Below, piece after piece: positions 1 through 5,003 of a stretch of 8,259 bases of DNA. Origin of the DNA: Verrucomicrobiota bacterium (GTDB taxonomy: Bacteria > Verrucomicrobiota > Verrucomicrobiia > Chthoniobacterales > Terrimicrobiaceae); NCBI GenBank assembly GCA_026398285.1, contig JAPLTI010000338.1, positions 1 through 8,259 of the forward strand. The letters run 5' to 3'. The stretch's first letter is position 1, and the number at the start of each line of letters is the position of its first letter. Position numbers and translations under genes: made by a program. The notes under the pieces are model-generated. The model was not told where the DNA came from, did no database searches, and was given only the letters and a program-made list of their open reading frames with translations.

Positions 1-95
1 GTGTAGCTGCTTGCTTTGAAGTCCGGCCGGACTTTAGTGGGTTTTTTGGCTTCGGGGGTCGTGGCGTTTTCGTCGGGAATGTGTTCGTCTGGCAT
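1..95 (-). CDS. N-terminal part of an unidentified protein, cut by the window start
   Basis: Read on the minus strand, an ATG at 95-93 opens a frame that stays open for 31 codons to the window edge. The visible residues begin MPDEHIPDENATTPEAKK and continue with a lysine- and proline-containing stretch (KPTKVRPDF). There is no signal peptide or membrane segment in this part, so it looks like a hydrophilic, probably disordered, N-terminus of a cytoplasmic protein or of a protein whose domains lie further in. No strong ribosome site precedes the ATG; the leader reads TTTTGAATCAG. The gene is divergent from the STT3-like gene at 215. The family cannot be named from so few residues, and the start itself is a best guess. 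Confidence 0.45.
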   Translation of the reverse strand, partial: MPDEHIPDENATTPEAKKPTKVRPDFKASSY

Positions 96-214
96 CTGAT
101 TCAAAATTATGTCACCTAAGTAGGTAGTAGGACTCCCTAAGTCATTACCCCAAGGCACCAACTCGGAGCAATGATTTTTCCGTAATATTCTGGCGTTTCC
201 CACTGGATAATGGG
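96..214. promoter_or_regulatory. Divergent intergenic region with a small palindrome and a repeated heptamer
   Basis: These 119 bases separate two divergent genes, so they should hold both promoters. ACCTAAGTAGGT at 114-125 has perfect 5-bp arms around AG. CCTAAGT is repeated at 115-121 and 136-142, a 21-bp period, or two helical turns. On the minus strand CATAAT, read from 111-106, could be a -10 box, though no good -35 lies at the right distance. The spacing suits a dimeric repressor site, but that is inference from symmetry alone. Confidence 0.25.
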
Positions 215-1807
215 ATGAGTCCTCCTCCTCTCCACAAGATGTTGGGTAAAATCTGTTCTCTGAAAAAAATGATTCCCATTCTCCGAGAGGGTGCCTGGAT
301 CGTTATTCTCCTCGTTGTCGCATTCGGAGCGTTCACCTGGAACAGGGACTCGGTTTTCTTCGGCGATGCGATTTATTTTTTGGACGGGGATTGTTTTTCG
401 CGCATGACCCGAGTTCGCATGATCGAGGAGGGGGGGCTCCGCTCGATCAGGCATCATGAGTGGGAAAATTTCCCCAAGGGAACCAAGCCGCATACCACGA
501 TGCCGCTGGATGCCTTGATCGCGGGCCTTTCTCAAATTCTGCGCCCTTTTTCCGAGAGGCATCTGGCGTTGGCCGGGGCTTGGATTTCTCCGCTGCTCGG
601 TGTTGGACTTTTAGTTTTTCTAGCGGTGTGGTCGGCGGCGGCGCGCCTTCCGTATCGGCGGGCGATGCTGCTCTTGGTGGCCGTGTCGCCGATCATGGCG
701 CATGGCTTCCAGCTCGGCCGCCCCGATCATCAATCGCTGCTCATGCTCTTGCTTGGCGTTGCTCTCGCTGCGGAGGTGGAGATATGGAAGGGCCGGGCAA
801 GCGGTTGGCGGTATGCCTCCGCAGGCGCTTGGGCATTGGCTCTGTGGGTTTCATTGTTCGAGCCGCTCATCCTGCTTGGAGTGGTTCTGCTTGCAAGGGG
901 CCTCCGTCGAGGGCTCCGTTCGCAGGCACAGGCAAAGAATACAACAGGCAGGGCGATGCCCGTGGCGCTCTTCTTGGGAATCCTCGCAGTCACGCTCTGG
1001 ATCGATGGATGGCGCGCAGCAGGCTTTCATCCGGCCTTTGCGCGCTGGGCCTTGAACATCGGTGAACTCCGTAGTGCGGGTTGGAGTGGTATTTTTTCCT
1101 GGTGCGGATGGCTCCTCGCGGCTGCGCCTGTGCTCTTGGCCTGGCGCTGGATTCGAGGCAGAGAAAGGCTCTGCGGACTTTGGCTCGCGCTCGTGAGCGT
1201 CGCGGCGGGCCTGAGTTTGTATCACGCGCGCTGGGGGTATTTCCTGGCTCTCGTCTTTGCAATGAGCCTGCCGTGGATTTTGCCCTCGCTGCGAAAGCCG
1301 TGGCTGGCGTGGTTGGTTTTTTTCATCTCGCTCTGGCCCATCGCAGCAGAGTGGGACAGGAGACTGTATCCGGAAGATGAAGCCCTCCGCGCGCGTGTCG
1401 AAAACCTCGCCGATGCCGTTGCACTGCGTGAAGCCGCTCTGAGCCTGCGTCAACGCGCAATAGGCGGAGTGGTGGCTCCTTGGTGGTTCTGCCCGGCCAT
1501 CGTCTGGTGGAGCGGTCAACCATGTGTTGGCGGAACATCCCACCAAAGCCTGCCGGGCATCGTCGAGTCGTGCGAATTTTACATCGCAGAAGCGCCTGAT
1601 TCGGAATTCATCCAAAAACGCAAAGTGGGCTATATTTTGGTCTACGAGCCCGACCGCCTCATCTCTAATTCTGAGCAAATCCTCGGCCGGCCAGCTGCTG
1701 GTGCCACCATTGCCGAGCGGCTTTACACAGCCCGTAAAGATTCGCCAGTCGGCCTAAAAAAGATTTTCGCAAACCGTTTCTTTAAAGTTTACGAAGTCGC
1801 CCCGTAG
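215..1807 (+). CDS. STT3/PglB-like GT-C fold membrane protein (putative oligosaccharyl- or glycosyltransferase)
   Basis: This 530-residue protein has about ten hydrophobic segments between residues 27 and 380 and a soluble C-terminal domain of roughly 150 residues. STT3-family enzymes move glycans from lipid carriers to acceptors on the outer face of the inner membrane. Matching marks here are DGDCFSRMTR (57-66), like the DGxD/Y-x-R first-loop motif; HHEWENFPKG..T.MPL (80-98); GRPDHQ (168-173), like the family's DHH-type loop; and ARWGYF (338-343), near the usual arginine. In place of the catalytic WWDYG there is WWFCP (423-427) followed by WWSGQP (431-436) and GTSHQSLPGI, so the acceptor-binding site is altered or has diverged. 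The start at 215 has only a weak GGATAATGGG ahead of it; ATGs at 239 and 269 are in frame, and 269 would still keep the first membrane helix. It may be a GT-C family glycosyltransferase other than a true oligosaccharyltransferase. It stands alone, with a tRNA fragment downstream. Confidence 0.65.
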   Translation: MSPPPLHKMLGKICSLKKMIPILREGAWIVILLVVAFGAFTWNRDSVFFGDAIYFLDGDCFSRMTRVRMIEEGGLRSIRHHEWENFPKGTKPHTTMPLDALIAGLSQILRPFSERHLALAGAWISPLLGVGLLVFLAVWSAAARLPYRRAMLLLVAVSPIMAHGFQLGRPDHQSLLMLLLGVALAAEVEIWKGRASGWRYASAGAWALALWVSLFEPLILLGVVLLARGLRRGLRSQAQAKNTTGRAMPVALFLGILAVTLWIDGWRAAGFHPAFARWALNIGELRSAGWSGIFSWCGWLLAAAPVLLAWRWIRGRERLCGLWLALVSVAAGLSLYHARWGYFLALVFAMSLPWILPSLRKPWLAWLVFFISLWPIAAEWDRRLYPEDEALRARVENLADAVALREAALSLRQRAIGGVVAPWWFCPAIVWWSGQPCVGGTSHQSLPGIVESCEFYIAEAPDSEFIQKRKVGYILVYEPDRLISNSEQILGRPAAGATIAERLYTARKDSPVGLKKIFANRFFKVYEVAP

Positions 1808-1883
1808 CAAAAAGTCGTGTGACAATCCCTTCTCTGGGTGTTATCGAAACATGGCAAGCGACCTTTGAAATAGGCCGCTCAGC

Positions 1884-1920
1884 GTCCTCATAGCTCAAGT
1901 GGATAGAGCGGGGCTCTCTA
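1884..1920 (+). tRNA. 5' half of a tRNA gene, truncated at the anticodon loop
   Basis: GTCCTCA reads as the 5' acceptor strand, followed by TA (positions 8-9), a D arm GCTC-AAGTGGATA-GAGC with the invariant GG, then G26 and GGGCT as the 5' anticodon stem. After about CTCTA the sequence stops behaving as a tRNA: there is no pairing 3' anticodon strand, no T arm with GGTTC, and no TGAGGAC acceptor partner. The identity cannot be read because the anticodon loop is where the match fails. Its place about 100 bases before a tyrosine integrase suggests a tRNA used as an integration site. This is a gene remnant or att half-site, not a working tRNA. Confidence 0.6.
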
Positions 1921-1970
1921 TCTTAAGGCTTTACGAATATTTTTCTCCTACTGAAAAGACATATAAATAC

Positions 1971-1998
1971 TTGACCGGACAATGGGGGATGGTCTAAC
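1971..1998 (+). promoter_or_regulatory. Possible sigma-70-type promoter of the integrase gene
   Basis: TTGACC (1971-1976) matches five of six bases of a -35 box. TCTAAC (1993-1998) follows after 16 bases and matches four of six of a -10 box. A second TCTAAC at 2005-2010 lies too far from this -35. The start codon is at 2026, giving a short leader. The -10 sits inside the repeated TGGTCTAAC and beside a palindrome, so a protein bound there would block the promoter. The match is modest. Confidence 0.3.
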
Positions 1999-2015
1999 TT
2001 TTGGTCTAACCAAAA
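1990..2015. promoter_or_regulatory. Palindrome and tandem repeat before the integrase (operator or integrase arm site)
   Basis: TTTTGGT at 1999-2005 and ACCAAAA at 2009-2015 are perfect 7-bp inverted arms around CTA. The left neighbour TGGTCTAAC (1990-1998) repeats at 2002-2010, a 12-bp period. The pair lies 11 to 36 bases before the integrase ATG. Such an arrangement fits an operator for a dimeric HTH protein, possibly one encoded further down the element, or an arm-type site for the integrase. Function is inferred from position and symmetry only. Confidence 0.45.
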
Positions 2016-2025
2016 CCAACGACTT

Positions 2026-3088
2026 ATGGCCTGTGTCTGGAAGCATGATTCTCTAAATACGCCCTACTGGGTTGCCCGCTTTACGAACCACGAGGGGAAG
2101 CGGGTAAACCGCTCGACCAAGATGACGAACCGCCAGAAGGCTCAGGCGCTCGCGGATCGGTGGGAGGCTGCAGCAAAGTTGGCGGGACGCAGGGAGCTTG
2201 TCCAAGCCGCCGCCGTGCGGGTTCTCGATGAAATGATGGTCGCCACGATTGGCGAGGAGATGAAGCGGGATTCTATTGGGGACTATTTCCTCAAGTGGAT
2301 GAACGAACCTGGCAAGCATGGCAAGAGGTCGGATGCCACGCTCAAGGCTTATACAACACAGATCAGCGGCTTTCTCGCCCACTTGGGGGAGGAGCGTTCA
2401 AAGGCATCTATCACCTCGCTGACGGCGGCGGAGATCGAGGCTTGGCGAAACGCTGAGCTCCGCTCGGGCAAGAGTGCCAAAACGACGAACACGGCGGTTG
2501 CCACTCTGCGGGCTGCTCTGGAGAAAGCCGTCCGGCAGGGAGTGATCCTGCACAATCCGGCCAAGGCCGTGGATCCGATCGATGTGTGGCGCTCGACTCA
2601 CAGATGCCGCAGGCATGACTTGGGGTGGGGTGGACTTCGACAAAGCAACACTTTCCTTCATTCCAAAGAAGACGCAGAAGACCGCGCCGAAGCCGCTTGT
2701 CATCGCCATGCACCCGCAACTCGCCGAGGTTCTGAATGCACTGCCTGCCGGTATTGGCAAGGCACCGATCTTCCCGACACTCCACGGGCGTTCCAGCGGA
2801 TCGGCCGGCGGGTTGTCGAACGAGTTTGCGGCACTGATGAAAAAGGCAGGGGTTCTGGTTGCCCGTGGAAGCGCCAAAACTGGCAAGGGTCGGGTTGTCA
2901 ACTCGAAGTCATTCCACAGCCTGCGGCATTTCTTCGTGAGCGACCTTGCTGCTCGTGACATCAGTTCGGACATCCGGAAGAAAATGACCGGACATTCGAG
3001 CGATTCCGCTCATGCGCGATACACTCACCTGACGCTTGAGCATCAACGCAAGGCTCTCGCCAAGTTGCCCCGCATTCGGATGTCGTGA
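2026..3088 (+). pseudogene. Tyrosine integrase, broken by an internal deletion and frameshift
   Basis: Tyrosine integrases insert and excise mobile elements at att sites. The first frame (2026 to about 2583, 186 residues) holds an N-terminal arm-binding-like region (WVARFTNHEGKRVNRSTK) and a core-binding SAM-like domain, roughly residues 83-180, ending in the typical NPAKAVDPID linker. The catalytic domain follows in another frame (2582-3088): GARLTDAAGMTW with the first arginine, a lysine pair in FIPKKTQK, HSLRH (H-x-x-R), GHSS, and the tyrosine in ARYTHL, then TGA. All active-site residues are therefore encoded, but in two frames. The linker runs almost straight into the GAR motif; relatives usually have about 40-45 residues between them. 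A deletion of some 120-130 bases with a net frame change explains both facts. The first frame reads on out of phase to 2958. Its neighbour is the tRNA fragment. A sequencing error alone would not explain the missing residues. Confidence 0.8.
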
Positions 3089-3176
3089 CGGCTTCTCATC
3101 CAATGAATGCACCGCAGCCAAGGATTATCGTTTCCGACACTCGATCAAAGCGGATCAAACCCAAACAAAACAGAGC

Positions 3177-4127
3177 ATGAAAAAGGAATCTCTTTCGCCA
3201 TCAAAAGCGGGGGCCACTGGCGGGGAGCGGCAGGCCCCTGATACTGCATCAACCTCGAAAAAGAAAACTCCTGCCGATTCGAAAAATTCGCTTCCTCCAT
3301 TTTACCCGCCTGTTGACTTCCACTCTGAGCTTAAACAAGCCAAATGCATTCGCTTTGAGTGGCAGGATGTCAAATTGAGCAACGAATATGATGAACAGGA
3401 TGGAAGAAGGAGAATCCCGTTTGTTTTGATAAGGCTTCCTAAAGGAGTTGAGTTAAAAATTTATGGCAGCCATTTAAGCTCAGAAACTGATTGGGAAGCA
3501 TCGCACCTTGTAGAAAAGAACAGAAAAGTTGGATTGGAATTTATTCGCCCAGCACTCAACACGGTTCCTCCAAACATTGATTTCTTGTTTAGGCAAATTG
3601 CCGATGACTCGGGAGGCTACACATTTCACCCTCTTGGTCTTTTGTGTAGCAAAAACTCAGATCTTCAAGGGCCGCTGCTCAACACTACCCTCCAGAAAGC
3701 AAGAAGGGATCCTAATTGGATAGAAATTTATAGGAAGGTGTCGGTAATTAAGTCAGGCCCAGAAGCAATACTTGCGCGGCCATCAATGTTTAACAGTCTT
3801 TGGCGTATTCTGCTCCCTGCCATCCGTAAAAACGATTTGAAGACTTTCTTGAGCGTCATGAAATCACTTGAGGCTCCAATGACAACTAAGTTGGAAAAAT
3901 ACTCAAGGGCTCTCTTTTCTGCACGCGAAGCGCATGGGCGAATCCCGACAGCTAAGGAAATACAACAGGCTCTAAATAGTGCGGAACCTCGAATATTCCG
4001 CGAAGATGTCAAAGAGCTTAGTCAGGTTATTAGGTCTCTAAAAGAATTTGGATTGTATTGGATAATTGGGGGCAAGAATGAGGAAAGCAAAGTCAATGAC
4101 ATAGGTAGGGGTAAGCAGAGTCAATGA
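3177..4127 (+). CDS. Hypothetical protein of the element, 316 residues, unknown function
   Basis: I do not recognise this protein. The first 40 residues are charged, rich in Lys, Ser, Thr and Pro, and probably disordered; a globular region follows with FEWQDVKLS and a strand-rich part (RRRIPFVLIRLPKGVELKIYG). The C-terminal third is helical, with SREAHGRIPTAKEIQQAL-like and ELSQVIRSLKEFGLYWI segments that could form a winged-helix unit. There are no membrane segments or signal peptide, so it should be cytoplasmic. I chose ATG 3177, preceded by CAGAGC, because the upstream frame to 3036 overlaps the conserved end of the integrase. The gene is clearly richer in A+T than the integrase and polymerase genes around it, suggesting a different origin. 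Its place between integrase and replication genes suggests a role in element control, partition or defence, but nothing seen decides this. Confidence 0.65.
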   Translation: MKKESLSPSKAGATGGERQAPDTASTSKKKTPADSKNSLPPFYPPVDFHSELKQAKCIRFEWQDVKLSNEYDEQDGRRRIPFVLIRLPKGVELKIYGSHLSSETDWEASHLVEKNRKVGLEFIRPALNTVPPNIDFLFRQIADDSGGYTFHPLGLLCSKNSDLQGPLLNTTLQKARRDPNWIEIYRKVSVIKSGPEAILARPSMFNSLWRILLPAIRKNDLKTFLSVMKSLEAPMTTKLEKYSRALFSAREAHGRIPTAKEIQQALNSAEPRIFREDVKELSQVIRSLKEFGLYWIIGGKNEESKVNDIGRGKQSQ

Positions 4128-4134
4128 CCTAAAT
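4087..4134 (+). repeat. Two imperfect direct repeats, 28-bp period (iteron-like)
   Basis: The 20-mers at 4087-4106 and 4115-4134 agree at 16 positions, with the core AGTCAATGAC identical (4091-4100 and 4119-4128). They span the last codons and stop of the 316-residue protein gene and lie just before the cluster that ends in the polymerase-like gene. Plasmid origins often carry directly repeated Rep-binding iterons, commonly spaced in helical turns; 28 bp is not an exact multiple. With only two copies this may be a chance local duplication. Confidence 0.4.
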
Positions 4135-4150
4135 TCCGCCTGATGGCAGC

Positions 4151-4187
4151 GTTGGTTTGTGAGCTTAATCAAACCACAACCAACGAC
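4151..4187. promoter_or_regulatory. Inverted repeat over the start codon of the first HTH gene, sharing a motif with the integrase leader
   Basis: GGTTTG (4154-4159) pairs with CAAACC (4170-4175) around a 10-base loop, and GTTGG (4151-4155) can pair again with CCAAC (4180-4184) across a bulge. The GTG start (4159-4161) sits at the edge of this hairpin, so folding would restrict translation. Bases 4165-4187 match 2001-2023, ahead of the integrase, at 19 of 23 positions, including the run ACCAACGAC. This suggests one DNA-binding protein acts at both sites; which one is unknown. Confidence 0.4.
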
Positions 4188-4422
4188 AGGGACACCCTCA
4201 CACGGTAGTCCAAAACTTATAGACCTACCCATCACCTTCCGGCTTCCCAAAGTCGGCGGGCGCGATCCGTATTTCGGACTATCTCGCGCTTGGTATTACA
4301 AGGCGGAATTAGACGGGCGCATTACCCTCATTCGCCTCTGCGAAAAAGGTAAAAAGCGCGGCACCACCTTGATTCCATCGTCTCAGGTTCTCGCATTACT
4401 TGGAGGGGCGGCGGCAATATGA
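4159..4422 (+). CDS. Small AlpA/excisionase-like HTH DNA-binding protein
   Basis: This 87-residue protein has an HTH of the MerR/AlpA-like kind at about residues 28-80: FRLPKVGGRDPYFGLSRAWY gives the recognition-helix region, then an ELDGRITLIRL turn-strand wing and KKRGTTLIPSSQVLALL. Such proteins usually bind att sites as excision factors or regulate element promoters. The start is GTG at 4159 with no clear ribosome site, partly within an inverted repeat, so the true start could lie slightly inside; the domain would be kept. Its stop overlaps the next start as ATGA (4419-4422), which indicates translational coupling. It heads a compact four-gene group ending in the polymerase-like gene. The domain call is fairly sure; the excision role is inferred from family and context. 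Confidence 0.65.
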   Translation: MSLIKPQPTTGTPSHGSPKLIDLPITFRLPKVGGRDPYFGLSRAWYYKAELDGRITLIRLCEKGKKRGTTLIPSSQVLALLGGAAAI

Positions 4423-4664
4423 ACAGCAAGTTCCGTATTGAAGGCCGTTGGGTTCGACCAAACACGGGCGAGATGAAAGGCCGCTCCGCAAATTTTATGG
4501 AGCAGGATGCGCTTTGTAGGTGTGGGGCCGTATTGCCTGGGTTCTTGGAGAAACTCAAGACGGGTGAAGTCATTTCAACGCTGAATGGCAGATACGCCCT
4601 CAAGCTAATCGAGGCTCTCGAAGCGATAGGCATTCCACACGCACAGGAAGAAACAAACAACTAA
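4419..4664 (+). CDS. Small CxC-motif protein, 81 residues, unknown function
   Basis: I do not recognise this protein. It is 81 residues, soluble, with a basic N-terminus (MNSKFRIEGRWVRPNTGEMK), one CRC pair at residues 33-35, and a predicted helix in its last third (GRYALKLIEALEAIGI). Two cysteines are too few for a full zinc site in a monomer, so any metal role would need a dimer. The start is well supported: GGAGGGG at 4402-4408 lies ten bases upstream, and its ATG overlaps the previous stop by ATGA, so it is coupled to the HTH gene before it. The next gene begins only a few bases after its stop. It is likely an accessory part of the regulatory or replication module, but nothing specific can be seen. 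Confidence 0.6.
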   Translation: MNSKFRIEGRWVRPNTGEMKGRSANFMEQDALCRCGAVLPGFLEKLKTGEVISTLNGRYALKLIEALEAIGIPHAQEETNN

Positions 4665-4670
4665 ACCAAC

Positions 4671-5000
4671 ATGGGTGTAACCCGTGTTAGCGGGTGGCTC
4701 CCTTTCTCTTTCAGCAAAATGACCACTATAGAAAAAAATCAACTGATCCGCGAAGCACTCGGCGGAATATCAAACCAAGAATTCATTCCACAATATGTCG
4801 ATTCCAAGGGGTTGGCGCGTCTTACGGGAATCTCCCGCTCCTACGCCTATCTCCTCCTTTCCGAGGGCAAGATTGATTCGGCATGCATAAGGCGTCCTGG
4901 CAGCATTCGGGGCAAGAGGCTGTGGCATATCCCGAGCGTCTTGAAGTTCCTCGAATCCTGCAAGGCGGCTAATTGTTCCGGAGGCTCTGGGGTCTATTGA
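4671..5000 (+). CDS. Excisionase-type (HTH_17-like) DNA-binding protein
   Basis: The protein carries one HTH: YVDSKGLARLTGISRSYAYL followed by LSEGKIDSACIRRP and a wing ending KRLWHIPSVLKFLES. The SKGLARLTGISRSYAY segment is the classic pattern of MerR-like small excisionases and element regulators, which read DNA with a helix-turn-helix and a small wing. From ATG 4671 it has 109 residues; from ATG 4719, in frame 16 codons later, it has 93 and loses only a non-conserved MGVTRVSGWLPFSFSK leader. Neither start has a good ribosome site, and a hairpin (4680-4695) lies between them, so 4719 with a structured leader is possible. The gene ends three bases before the GTG of the polymerase-like gene, so the two are probably co-transcribed. 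Two different HTH proteins side by side suggest one represses and one assists recombination or replication. Confidence 0.65.
   Translation: MGVTRVSGWLPFSFSKMTTIEKNQLIREALGGISNQEFIPQYVDSKGLARLTGISRSYAYLLLSEGKIDSACIRRPGSIRGKRLWHIPSVLKFLESCKAANCSGGSGVY
4680..4695 (+). promoter_or_regulatory. Short hairpin at the start of the second HTH gene
   Basis: ACCCG and CGGGT form a perfect 5-bp stem around TGTTAG. No T-run follows directly, so it is not a Rho-independent terminator. It would fold in the mRNA just after ATG 4671 and before ATG 4719, where it could affect which start is used, or it could be a short operator. Evidence is the symmetry alone. Confidence 0.25.
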
Positions 5001-5003
5001 TCG

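Noticed and set aside
851..1678. Long minus-strand open frame of 275 codons
   Set aside because: It lies inside the STT3-like gene, has a proline-, arginine- and charge-rich composition typical of antisense GC-rich DNA, and shows no domain.
1921..1960. Degenerate 3' half continuing the tRNA directly
   Set aside because: TTACGAAT faintly recalls a T loop, but there is no anticodon stem partner, no T stem and no acceptor pairing at the needed spacing.
2398..2973. Minus-strand open frame within the integrase
   Set aside because: The plus strand has clear integrase motifs over the same bases; the minus product resembles nothing.
2582..3088. Stand-alone small integrase starting at ATG 2582
   Set aside because: It lacks any DNA-binding domain of its own and starts just before the catalytic arginine; it is the displaced C-terminal half of the gene beginning at 2026.
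3036..3176. Longer start for the 316-residue protein
   Set aside because: The added 47 codons overlap the conserved integrase end and read as an out-of-frame translation; no ribosome site supports it.
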